The notes beneath the pieces were generated by a model. The model saw only the letters and a program-made list of their open reading frames with translations. It was not told the DNA's origin and made no database searches. The position numbers and the translations under genes are program-made. A stretch of 64,000 nucleotides of DNA from Saprospiraceae bacterium (GTDB lineage: Bacteria > Bacteroidota > Bacteroidia > Chitinophagales > Saprospiraceae): positions 18,963-82,962 of the forward strand of contig JAGQWR010000039.1 of NCBI GenBank assembly GCA_020437105.1. The letters run 5' to 3'. Of this stretch, positions 18,922-29,400 are shown in pieces; the stretch's first letter is position 1, and each line of letters begins with the position of its first letter.

Positions 18922-19538
18922 GTTGGAAAAGCGAAACACTTTTCCACGAAAGTGGACTTGACTTCCGTTTTGATAATCGGTGGATCATTCGAAAATACGA
19001 TGAGCACACCTACTACCGCGGATTGAGCTCAGCTGGCTTAAAAGCAGTAGATTTTATCGGAATTTATCAGGATACCCGGGCAGTATTTATCGAAGTCAAG
19101 AATTATGGTCAGCGCTCTCCAAAGAAGGCAGAAGAAATACTACTTGACCCGGATCCGTTTATTGAGCGGATGTTGAAAAAGATAACAGACACCCGTATTG
19201 GCATTCGGGCAATTCATGGTTATTTTAGCCGCAATTGGATCTACCGACTTTTGTATCCCCGGTTGATCAACCTGCCACTCCGAAACTGGAACAGGGCTTC
19301 CTGGGTGTTTTGGGCACAACTTTATCATCGGGTCTGCGAAAAACAGGAACTGGAAGTCATTTTCTGTCTGGAATTTCTCGATTCCTATGAAGGCGTTCCC
19401 CATGAAGTGCAAAAAGCCGCCATCCATAAAATAACAACGGTTCTCATGCAGGGCTCTGAAGCAGGCAAACAGCAGGTGCGTGTTTTGATAAATTTGATGG
19501 ACAAAGATTCAAGCGAATCATTTTTTAATCCGTTCTGA
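18918..19538 (+). CDS. Small protein with a PD-(D/E)XK nuclease-like motif
   Basis: 206 residues, not recognised as a named family. The N-terminal part contains LKAVDFIGIYQDTRAVFIEVKNYG: D45, then E59-V-K61 on the following strand. This is the D-(X)n-ExK core of the restriction-endonuclease-like fold, with the characteristic FIEVKNYG strand and turn. The rest is Trp- and Arg-rich, with a helix-rich end. The start is TTG at 18918, with the TGA stop of the upstream exported-protein gene at 18919-18921 (TTGA overlap), so translation is coupled. No signal peptide. It could be a DNA-cleaving enzyme, a catalytically inactive relative, or chance similarity. No methylase or other defence gene is nearby. 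Confidence 0.6.
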   Translation: MSWKSETLFHESGLDFRFDNRWIIRKYDEHTYYRGLSSAGLKAVDFIGIYQDTRAVFIEVKNYGQRSPKKAEEILLDPDPFIERMLKKITDTRIGIRAIHGYFSRNWIYRLLYPRLINLPLRNWNRASWVFWAQLYHRVCEKQELEVIFCLEFLDSYEGVPHEVQKAAIHKITTVLMQGSEAGKQQVRVLINLMDKDSSESFFNPF

Positions 19539-19592
19539 ATAGAAGGAAGATCGGATCCGCAAAATTCTGGCGAGTGGCTTACCTATCTGCTA

Positions 19593-21851
19593 TTATTTGT
19601 CGGAAAGTAAATCCCGGGAAACCGGATTTAACAATTCAAACAAACGAGAAAAGGCGTCCTTATTTTCCTCGAGATCGACAGCTGCGGAAATATCTTCACG
19701 CTCTCCATTGGTTAAATGAAATGAAATGGGGGCCGCCTCCTTCCCTTCACCAGGTTCATACGTAAAATGAACAACTTCAAATTTATCCTTACCCAGAATA
19801 TCATAAAGGAAACCCAGACTGGCATCGTGTTCATAATTCTGAAGGCTGATCACCTGACCAGCGATGCCGAGCGGATTAAAAACAGACTCCATCATACCCT
19901 GATTATCGCTGGCCGGGATATCGAGTTTTCGGTCGAATGCACGCACCTGTACCAGTACCACACCTGCTGTATTTTCGTTTATCCAGTTTTTAAAAACATG
20001 GATAAAACGTGTCGCAGATTTTAGTCCGAAGTTATCTCTAAATCCGGCATCCATGACTTCGACGGCCGGATTGGTTGGCAGATATACATTGGGTAAGATA
20101 TATGGGAACGTGGCATTCATACGCAGGGCTGCTGCAAAGCCCAGATTGGTGCCGTTTTGCTTTTCAAACAGGCGGCAAAAATCGACGGCGTCAATTTCGA
20201 TATCTCCTTTCTGATTCAGGCTCGCCGGAGTGCCCATCATATAGCTTACCTTCTGTGGAGAAATGATCATCCGTCGGCCATCATTTACCACTGCTGGCGT
20301 AAAAAACATCAATGGAATATTCGCATCCGCTTCAGGTTGCTGATAATCCGCAAGTGTTTGCCGAAAAGCATCATCTACATTGTCATTTAGTTGCTGCTCA
20401 AAAACGTATCCCCGGTCTTTTACATAGGTATATCCTCCCTGATCAAATCGGGCCCAGGGAATAAACAGGTCGTTGGTGACAATGGTAAACGCGATAGAGT
20501 TTAAAAGGTCTTTGGTAACCATTTCGGGATAACAACTTTCTGATAAATCCAGGTTTTCACCTCGTACTTTCTGCCAATACAATTCCCGGTAATAAGCAGC
20601 TCCAATCATACCTCCGGATGCACCGGAAATCAGCACCACATTATCCAGAAAATGGCCACCCTGTTGCTCATCAGCTTTCTGCATTACCCGCATCGTCCAG
20701 AGTGTGGATTTTAGTCCGCCACCGCTTACACATAGAAAGACCATTTTGGGTTTCCCATTTTCGGTTACACTTGCTTTACGTCGCCAGTTTTCCAAAATTT
20801 GGATCGTTTCCAGAGAGTCGGCTCTTACATTAGCCGGACTAAAAATATTTCGTAAATCCTGATAGGTGTATTCGGCACGTTCGGAGTAATCCAGGCCGTA
20901 GGCCCGGCTTCGGTGATTAAATCCATCAAACCGGGTGAGGTAGTTGAGACCAATTAGCAAGACCATAAAAACGGTAATCCGCCAACGGTGAAACCAATAG
21001 CTCACCGCACCGGTAAGAGCAATAGCCACGCTTGCCATTAGAAAAATACTGGCCCCGGCCGGAATCCGGAAAGACGGATAATCGATCAGGTATCCAAGAA
21101 TCAACAAAATGACCACGGAAGCTAATTCTACCTTTACAGCATTGAGGTGATTTTGTCTAAACACACGGAGCAAAATGGTCGGATCATAATGTGCTACCGA
21201 GCGCACCAACCTGGGACGAAAAGACTCCGTGAGATAGGTATCCACCCGCCAGCGATCCATTCCGGTACGAATGCCATAGAAGTCCACCGGACGCCGGAGT
21301 CCGGGAGCCAGGTGAGGCGGATTAGAACTTCTTACATCGAGGTAGCTTTGGATATCCTTATTCGTAAACTGGAAATAAACAGCTAATATGATGACGAGAG
21401 CCGATACGCCTCCCAAAAAACCAAGCATATGGATACCAACGCTAGACAGGCTTTCCGTTTCTGCATACGTAAACTTGACATTCCGATAGAGCATTGCCAC
21501 TGCAAAAGCTACGGGAATGACCATATTATTTAGGGCAAACTTGGTAAAAGGACGTTTTAAGGTAGCCAGAAAAGGGAAATAATGGGCGCCAAGCAAATAG
21601 GATGTCAGGTTCCAGGTCATGACCAAGGAGCCATAGGTAAAGCCTATGAAAAAGAAACTCCAAAAGCCTACTTCGCCCAGATATTCGGGTGCCCAAAAAA
21701 GAAGCTTAATGCCATATTTTGATCCGATGGATCCTGTTAGCAAAAAGGTCAGAAAAAGCCAGATCAGCAACAAAATAAAATTATTCCGCAACTGCAGGAT
21801 GAGCAACTGCACGGGAAAGGAATAATAAAATTGACTGAACCAGCGGCTCAT
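19593..21851 (-). CDS. Membrane-anchored patatin-like phospholipase
   Basis: 752 residues. The first roughly 340 residues contain about six or seven hydrophobic segments (for example LLLIWLFLTFLLTG, WSFFFIGFTYGSLVMTW, VASVVILLILGY-type stretches), so the protein is anchored in the inner membrane. The C-terminal half is a patatin-like serine hydrolase: oxyanion loop VSGGGLKST near residue 374, nucleophile elbow SGASGGMIGA near 407-416 (GxSxG with Ser near 410), and the catalytic-Asp motif as DAGFRDNFG near 600 (DG[AG] replaced by DAG). Patatins hydrolyse acyl chains from phospholipids. The substrate and the reason for a large membrane domain are unknown. No partner genes are coupled; the flanking gaps are 54 and 116 nt. 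Confidence 0.85.
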   Translation of the reverse strand: MSRWFSQFYYSFPVQLLILQLRNNFILLLIWLFLTFLLTGSIGSKYGIKLLFWAPEYLGEVGFWSFFFIGFTYGSLVMTWNLTSYLLGAHYFPFLATLKRPFTKFALNNMVIPVAFAVAMLYRNVKFTYAETESLSSVGIHMLGFLGGVSALVIILAVYFQFTNKDIQSYLDVRSSNPPHLAPGLRRPVDFYGIRTGMDRWRVDTYLTESFRPRLVRSVAHYDPTILLRVFRQNHLNAVKVELASVVILLILGYLIDYPSFRIPAGASIFLMASVAIALTGAVSYWFHRWRITVFMVLLIGLNYLTRFDGFNHRSRAYGLDYSERAEYTYQDLRNIFSPANVRADSLETIQILENWRRKASVTENGKPKMVFLCVSGGGLKSTLWTMRVMQKADEQQGGHFLDNVVLISGASGGMIGAAYYRELYWQKVRGENLDLSESCYPEMVTKDLLNSIAFTIVTNDLFIPWARFDQGGYTYVKDRGYVFEQQLNDNVDDAFRQTLADYQQPEADANIPLMFFTPAVVNDGRRMIISPQKVSYMMGTPASLNQKGDIEIDAVDFCRLFEKQNGTNLGFAAALRMNATFPYILPNVYLPTNPAVEVMDAGFRDNFGLKSATRFIHVFKNWINENTAGVVLVQVRAFDRKLDIPASDNQGMMESVFNPLGIAGQVISLQNYEHDASLGFLYDILGKDKFEVVHFTYEPGEGKEAAPISFHLTNGEREDISAAVDLEENKDAFSRLFELLNPVSRDLLSDK

Positions 21852-21869
21852 AAAAAGGGGTTTGATTTA

Positions 21870-21884
21870 TAATACAACGTATTA
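21870..21884. promoter_or_regulatory. Palindrome upstream of the patatin-like gene
   Basis: TAATAC-AAC-GTATTA is a perfect 6-bp inverted repeat about 20 nt upstream of the patatin-like ATG, in the position of an operator. No full promoter match was seen in the 116-bp spacer, so this is only a candidate site. Confidence 0.3.
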
Positions 21885-21967
21885 CAATCCACGAATGAGT
21901 GTTTTTCCCCTAAAAATCCCAAAAAAATGTCACAACAGATGCAAACAAAATTTGGATTCCGCTTTTG

Positions 21968-23320
21968 CTACTCCCCGAAGATTTCAGCAAGCTTGCTTTC
22001 CAGTGCCGGGCCACGCAGGTTTCGGGCCAGGATTCTGCCTTCTGCATCCAGTAATAAAGTAGCCGGAATAGAGCGTACTTCATAAAGTTGTGCGGCTTCA
22101 TTTTGCCAACCTTTCAAGTCAGAAACATGCTGCCAGACAAGTCCGTCGGCTTCGATTGCATTGATCCAACGTGCGCGCTCCCGATCGAGGCTTACGCCCA
22201 ACACCTCAAAGCCTTTATCTTTATATTTTTCATACACCCGCACCACATTCGGGTTTTCCCGGCGACAGGGGCCGCACCAACTTGCCCAGAAATCGACCAA
22301 TACAACTTTCCCTCGCATACTGTGTAAATTCATTAGGGTGCCATCGGGATTCGCCATTTCAAAATCCGGTGCTTCGCCACCGACGGACAGGGCGGTCATC
22401 AGCTGGATTTTTTTCTCCAGACTGGCACAGACTTCCGGTAATTGGGTTTTATACTTCTCGATGAATAGATTGGCAAAATGACCAAAATTCGGATGCTGCG
22501 TTTGTTGCAGAGAAGCAATCGCACCACTTAATGCTAACTGATATGCTCTCTTATCAGTTGGAATGGTGGCCAGGCTTGCCTCTATATAGGCCTTATGTTG
22601 ATCAGCAGGTAAGCCAATTCGACTTAGGGTTTCTGTATAAGATTTCCAGGATTCATATACCCAGGGATTGTAATCCAGATTGGAGTCAGACCAATCAACA
22701 AAACGGAAAAATTTTTCTGCAAAATATCCAATCTCATTTGTGTAACCTTCCGGATTTGCCGGGTAAAAGAGATAGGTATTCAGGGCAACCACCTGCCCCA
22801 AATAAGCATTCTGCTTTTGGATTGAATCAAGCAATTGAAGTTTATCCTGATCGAGTTTCTTCATTTGCGCGAGAATACGCTCCTGAGCAGCGGGATCCTG
22901 GCGACTCGTATTAAACTGATTTGACAAGGTATTTGACTGGGTCTTGAAGGCGTTCAGAACGACCTTTAGCTGATCGTACTGGGTATTCAATTCGGAGCCT
23001 TCTATAGTTGCTGATCGAAAAGAGGCGCAGTTGGCTTTGAGGTCTATCTTAGGTTCCTGCCCAATAATCAGGGGGCGCACCTTATCTTCTGCAATACCGA
23101 TATAGTAAAAGCGCGGGTCGCTTTGTGGAATTTCAAACGCAGCAGTTCCATCGCTAATCGCCACTGTTTCGAGTTTTGTAAAGTTTACTCCGGTAAACTC
23201 ATAGAGATACATTTCGGTCTGAGTCGTACAACCTTCCAGTTGGATGTCCACCTGAACAGGGTCTTTTTTCGGGGTCCAGGAAAGGCAGCTAAAAACGAAA
23301 ACAAGTAATATCCAACGCAT
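21968..23320 (-). CDS. TlpA/ResA-type thiol-disulfide oxidoreductase with N-terminal DUF4369-like domain
   Basis: About 450 residues from the ATG at 23320 (an upstream in-frame GTG at 23341 is less likely). The N-terminus is a signal sequence ending in VFSC, so it may be a lipoprotein with the Cys lipidated, but the residue at -2 is unusual. The next roughly 100 residues resemble the DUF4369 domain common in Bacteroidota (IQLEGCTTQTEMYLYEFTGVNFTKLETVAI). A helical middle region follows, then a C-terminal thioredoxin domain with the redox motif in WASWCGPCRRENPNVVRVY and the AhpC/TlpA features. It probably reduces or isomerises disulfides in periplasmic proteins or apocytochromes. It lies just downstream of the giant Cys-rich T9SS gene on the same strand (109-nt gap), so a role in that protein's disulfides is conceivable. 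Confidence 0.88.
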   Translation of the reverse strand: MRWILLVFVFSCLSWTPKKDPVQVDIQLEGCTTQTEMYLYEFTGVNFTKLETVAISDGTAAFEIPQSDPRFYYIGIAEDKVRPLIIGQEPKIDLKANCASFRSATIEGSELNTQYDQLKVVLNAFKTQSNTLSNQFNTSRQDPAAQERILAQMKKLDQDKLQLLDSIQKQNAYLGQVVALNTYLFYPANPEGYTNEIGYFAEKFFRFVDWSDSNLDYNPWVYESWKSYTETLSRIGLPADQHKAYIEASLATIPTDKRAYQLALSGAIASLQQTQHPNFGHFANLFIEKYKTQLPEVCASLEKKIQLMTALSVGGEAPDFEMANPDGTLMNLHSMRGKVVLVDFWASWCGPCRRENPNVVRVYEKYKDKGFEVLGVSLDRERARWINAIEADGLVWQHVSDLKGWQNEAAQLYEVRSIPATLLLDAEGRILARNLRGPALESKLAEIFGE

Positions 23321-23389
23321 GATTATCTTTTTTTGCCCCACAAAATTAGTGGTAAAATCAAGACTTCACAAGTTTGGCCGGAAATAGCA

Positions 23390-23419
23390 AACGGCCAGAA
23401 CTTTTCAGTTCCAGCCGTT
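23390..23419 (-). terminator. Possible terminator of the giant T9SS gene
   Basis: AACGGC..GAAC (23419-23408 on the minus strand) pairs with GTTC..GCCGTT (23401-23390) with a 2-nt internal mismatch and 6-nt loop. The sequence after it (TGCTATTTC) is only weakly T-rich. It lies about 30 nt past the stop codon. Confidence 0.4.
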
Positions 23420-23450
23420 CACGTTTGCCGGGGGGCAATTCTTAGCTATT

Positions 23451-26400
23451 TTATTTTACGATCATTTTTCCGCTTGCCTTTCCGCCTGGGCCTTCCAGGG
23501 TATAAAACAAGACACCAGAAGGAAGTTCGTCTATTCGTATTTCCTGATAGCCTTTCGGCGAAAGCCAGGATTGATCCCGAATCACTTTTCCAGAAATATC
23601 CGTAATGACCAGACGTACATTTCCCGCATCCGGAAGGATAAACCTTAAAATAGTAGCAACACTAAAGGGATTTGGAAAATTCCCTAAAAGCTGCAATTGG
23701 TCGGATACATTCAATCTTTCAAAACGCAGGTCTAAATCCAACACCTCCAATTGTTTATTATAACCTTCGGCAGCTGTTGGTTCGTGGAGCAAGCCAAATA
23801 AGGTTGCCGCAGACAGGGGCTCAAAAACCTCCAATTGAAGCGTACATAAGGTTCCGCTTGCGCGAACGGGCTGCTGCAAGGCACTCCAGCTAAAGGTCAG
23901 GTATCCTTCAGAGGCAAACCAGCCTACCTGTTCTTTTTCGATCAAGGCTGGTTTTAGATCAAGTATTCTGGCTTTCGCCGGATCAAAACCGAGTCCGAAT
24001 TGACAACCTAATAAACTAAGGTCATCCAGTCGAAGCTCCAGGTCATATACTTTACCCGGATAGAGCAGCTCATCTTGTATAATCAGACCTGTAGAGCCCC
24101 TGAAATTTCGCTGATCTGGCGGACCATCTGCATTAGTGCTGGCACTCAGGTTGATGTCCCCGATTTTCACTCCAATAAAATCTGCCGCCAATTGATCTGA
24201 GGAGAGATTATTAAAATTGACTACTTCCGGGAAGACTTCAAACCAGGGGTTTGTCGGCACGGGGAACACATAAGCTGCATCCACAAAACGCCAGGAGGTA
24301 TTATTCGGGAAACTGGTTGAAAGCCCCAACACTACTTTTTGGATAGCCAACATATCCAGCGTCGAGATCGTGTGCGAATTATTCGCATCCGCTGCAATCA
24401 TTTTGTAGGGCGAATTCAATAACTGGATACCCAGGATATGCTGCTGAATATAAAGCATGTCCAGTGTGGATACCCCATTACCTGCGTTCACATCATAAAA
24501 TGGAGCCACGGTATAATCCGCTCCAACCGGAAGCGTAAAGAGGTATTCACCGGATGCATTGGTGAGCTCCGTAAACATCCCGCCATTCACATTGACCATG
24601 ACATTTGCGATCATATCATCGTCTTCTGTTGCTATTTGACCTGCGATATCGGCTTCATTGCAGACCATCATATTATCCTGAACGACGATAAACGTCTCAC
24701 AGAAATCCTGGTTGCCGGCAGCATCTGTGACCCAGATTTCAATTGGTTGAAAACCGATATCATCGCAGGTATAAACATTGCTGACATCATTGACATCCGA
24801 ACTAAATGAGAAGCTTAAGGCTCCCGGACAATTATCAAAACTGCCCAAATCCAAGGAAGAAGCAAAAACTTCGATCATGCCCGTTTGCATGATCTCAATG
24901 TCTGCACCACTAAGACAATAAGGTGTTGGAAGCTTGCAATCTGTCACCTCAAACGTAACCGTTTCGTAGGCTGTGTTGCCGCAATTATCTGTTACCGAAT
25001 AAGAAATCAAGTACGTGCCGGGGCCAACGTTTGGAATGGTTACCGGTCCGGTAACATTGTTAAACAATCCAAAGCTGCCATTAATATCCACTTCAAATTC
25101 TTCGCTGCAATCATCCGTTACATTTGGGTACGGAATGACCAGGTCTTTTTCACAATCCAATTCTACAATACAACCATCTACGGCCGGCACTGTAAAAATT
25201 GGAGCGGAATTATCGATTACCTTGATTACCTGTGCATGTACGATATAACCGTCTGGACCGGGACCATTATTGACTCCGTCCTGATAGGTTCTGGAGTCCA
25301 TATCGCCATCGCCGTCGAAGTCCTGTCCTTCCTGGATTTCATTTAGCTCATCATATACATCCGAGCCAAAAGCATCGTAGAGACACCAATTGACTACGGT
25401 CCAGGTGCGAATGATTTTATAACAGGCATCGGGTACCACATAAAAATATTGGTCTTCCCAAGACACGCCCACCAATTCGCACTCATCATAGAAAATGGCA
25501 GGATACCCAAAGTCTGGCAACTGTCCATCCGTACAAGTCACTGTAAGCGTAGGCGGAAAGGATACCGCAAAATTTGACTGGTGTGCTACCGTGATTATTT
25601 GCGTACAACTACTTGATTGATTGCCTGCTCCATCGGTGGATGACCAGGTTCGAACAATCGTTCCGGCTGAACAATTATTGATATTGAGGCTCACCTGATA
25701 ATTTGGCACAACCGTACAATTATCAAAAAAGAGCGGTGCACCAAACTGGTCGAGTACGCTGTAATTGCCTGTATTTAGGGCTGCTGCCAATTGGGCATCA
25801 TACACTTCACAATTGATGGTTATCGGTGCCGGACAATTAGAAACGATCGGAGGCAAAAGGTCATTGACATTTACAATAACGGTACAATCGTTGTAATTAT
25901 CAAAGTAGTCATACATCCGTACCTGAACGGTGATTGGACTTTGAGCAATGTCATTACAACAGAAAGTAACATTGGGTCCGAATTGTAAATTTCCGGGGAT
26001 GCCACAATGATCGACCAAGCGGCGCACCTGAAAGTACTCCAGGCCACAATTATCAAAACTGCCGTCATCAAAAATCGTAGCCGGCACAATGGCCAGACCA
26101 TTTGAAGAGAGGTTGACATCCGTAATGAGGTCGCAAATTGCCACCGGAGCGATGTCATCAATAACCTCTATTTGTACATTATAACTGGTCGAATTGTTAC
26201 ACTCATCCACTACCTGATAAGTAATGGTGTGGAAACCGAGTTCAAGTCCTGGGAACGGAATGAGCCCCCCTGCAGCACCATCCATTCCGTTTACATAAAC
26301 AGCTTCGCCTACAGGCGTATAAATAAAGATGGTCCAATCATGGCAGTTATCACTTACTACCGGCGGATTGAGAAAATCCTGCGAGGTACAAGGCATCGGA

Positions 26401-29400
26401 TGTACTCCCGGGACATTAGCACTCACTGTAAAAGGAGACAAGCTAACCGTTGGGGCAGTTAAATCAGATACATTAATAATTTGCACATTATCTTCTCCTG
26501 CCTGGTTGCTGGTTACGACCGATTGGGTACACCAATCGAAAACGGTCCAGGTACGCACGATTTGGAAAGTAGAACCACAGGTAGCTAATACCTGATCGGA
26601 AAATGCATAGCCATAATTGCAATACACTCCATCGATATCCAAAGGAATACCGGAACCCGTATTAGCTAAAACGGTACCTGAATTGATCCCGATCGCATTT
26701 ATAACATTGGTGCCAGACTGTATGGCAGCCACCTGCCCGTGTATTGGCGTAGCGTTGGTAATATTCGGATACAAGGCATACTGGTCACATTCCCAAATAA
26801 TATCGTTGGGGAAATCAACATCATCCGGGCGGATGATCTCTATATACTGGTCGCATGGCAGCGAAGTATTGCCATAGTTATCGGTGGCCGTCCAGGTACG
26901 AAGCAATACTACTGTATTATCTCCACAAGGTTCGTCATCAACGATCATCTCGCCGATCAGCTGATAGGTTACGCCGGTACAATTATCAAAAGCGACCGGG
27001 TTTGGTACGAGAGCTGCATTTTCCGTACAGGCAATCTGCGCCGGAACCGTTGGGCAATCAAAATTAGGAGCCAATTGATCATAAACCGTTACGAGTCCCC
27101 AGCAGGAATTCCCACTTACCAGGTGCGTAACGGTAGCGACTAACACCTGCCCTAAATAGGCACCCGTTACCGGATTCCCGATATTATTGATACCGAGGGT
27201 CATTGTCACAGAATAATCGTCGTAGCAACCATAACTTCCTTCCAGCACCATGTCTGGTGTAATTAGGGCTTCGCAGTTTTGATCCGTGGAAACGGTAATT
27301 GCATTATTACAAGCCATACCCACCGGCGTTTGCTGCACGGTAACCTGTGTACTTACTGAAGCTACACAACCCGGATCGGAAGGATCAAATCCCGTAGCGG
27401 TACCAGCATCTACGGTATAGACAATTGTATGCGTACCAATCCCCAATTGGAGCGGATTAAAAACAGTAGCCGGTTGCCCGTTTATCGTAAAGACTTCTGA
27501 AACAAGAGCGACACCGCCTACATCACCAAGCAGTGGTTGTGGATCAGTGTAGAGGCAGAAAGTACCATCCAGCCCCAGAATTTGGGGATCCGGATAATAA
27601 CATGTATTGGCTATTTCTAAAACCACACCCGGGTAAAAGGTACTAACAGCCTGCAGAACATAACCTTGGCCATCCAGGTGTACTCCAGCCAGGGTGTAAA
27701 TAAATTGTCCGTTGCCATCTGCTTGCTGGAGCAATGGGGTGCCCGGAGCAAATGGCTGTAAGGTAGCCGGATGTAACAAGGTAGTAGTCAGCACTTGCCA
27801 AGCCTGACCGGGACCACCCGGGCCGATGACAACCTGCTCGTCAAATTCGCCATTGCCACGGCAGGTACAGGGATCTGCAATTAGCGGTCCGCCGGCATTA
27901 CTGATATCGGGAGAACCACATGCCTCAGAGGCAATTACCAACACCGTACCCGTGCAGCTTTTTGAATTTCCAAAAGCATCGACTACGGTTAACAAAACCG
28001 GGTTGGCACCTACATCCGAACAATCAAATGAGCTATTGTCTATCAGGTATTCTGTTATACCACAATTATCGCTACTATTATCCCCCAGCGCCTGCCCACT
28101 AATCGTTGCCTGACCATTGGCATCCAGGGAAACCGTTAAGGAGCTGCAAACTGCATTGGGCTTAACATTATCCAGTACCGTAACTGTTTGTACATGAACA
28201 ACCTGGTTGCCGGCACAATCGGTTGCTGTCCAGGTATTGATAACCGGACCCGGATTTGGAAATTGCAATGGCAATCCTTGCTGGGTAAACACCACCTGAA
28301 CGTCCAGATCGCAATTATCCGTAGCTGTTACGCCCTGACTTCCGGGAACATCAGATATACATTCGACCTGAATGTCTGCCGGCTTAATGGATAAGACTGG
28401 AATGATATTATCAAAAATCGAAACGGTCTGAGTTTGAGTAGCTGTATTACCTGCACAATCGGTCGCTGTCCAGGTATTGATAACGGTTCCATTGCCGGCA
28501 CAATCCGGAAGTGGGGATTGGGAAAAAACAACACTTATTTGTTCGCCACAATTATCCGTAGCCATTACGCCCTGGTTTCCGGGAACTGCTGAAGCACAAT
28601 TTACGGAGATGCCCGGAGGCAGACTACTGAATACGGGTGCTGAGGAATCGTCTAAAGTAATCGTTTGGACGTACACGGTGCTATTGCCGGCACAATCGGT
28701 CGCTGTCCAGGTATTGGTGACTGTGCCACTTCCCGGACAGGTCGTTGATAATCCACTCTGAGAAAAGAGCACGTTTATTTGTTCGCCACAATTATCTGTG
28801 GCAGTAATGCCCGGGTTGCCCGGTACATCAAACACACAATCAACGGTAACATTAGCCGGCATGGCGGAAAGCACAGGCGCCTCCTCATCTACAATGCTGA
28901 CATATTGAGAGTAAAAGGCCACATTACCGGCACAATCGGCCGCAGTCCAGGTATTCACAACGGCTCCATTGCCGACGCAATTAGGGGCTGCTGTCTGGCT
29001 AAAACTTATACTTAGTTCTGCTCCACAGTAACTCATCGCTGTGACACCCTGATCTCCCGGAACATCAAAAGCACAGCTTACCGTCAGGTCTGCCGGATAA
29101 GCTGAAAACAGTGGGTCCTGATTGTGATCAATTGTGATCGTTTGGGTATGGGTTGTTGTATTTCCTGCACAGTCAGCGACCGTCCAGGTATTCGTTACGC
29201 TTCCATTATCCGGACAATCCGGAAGGCTTGTCTGGCTGAAAACAACTGTGAGTATTTCGCCGCAATTATCTGTGGCAGTAATGCCCTGATCTCCCGGAAT
29301 ATCTTCCACACAATCAACTGTAATATCAGCAGGAGAAGCAGATAATAGTGGTGCTTCATGATCAGAGATGCTTATGGTTTGGGTCCAAACTGTTTCATTT

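Noticed and set aside
18918..19538. Restriction-modification or anti-phage defence locus
   Set aside because: Only a nuclease-like motif is seen; there is no methylase, ATPase, toxin-antitoxin pair or mobile-element context next to it.
24400..27200. Many plus-strand open frames opposite the giant gene
   Set aside because: They are antisense shadows of the repeat-rich minus-strand coding sequence, with Ile/Tyr/Cys-biased composition.
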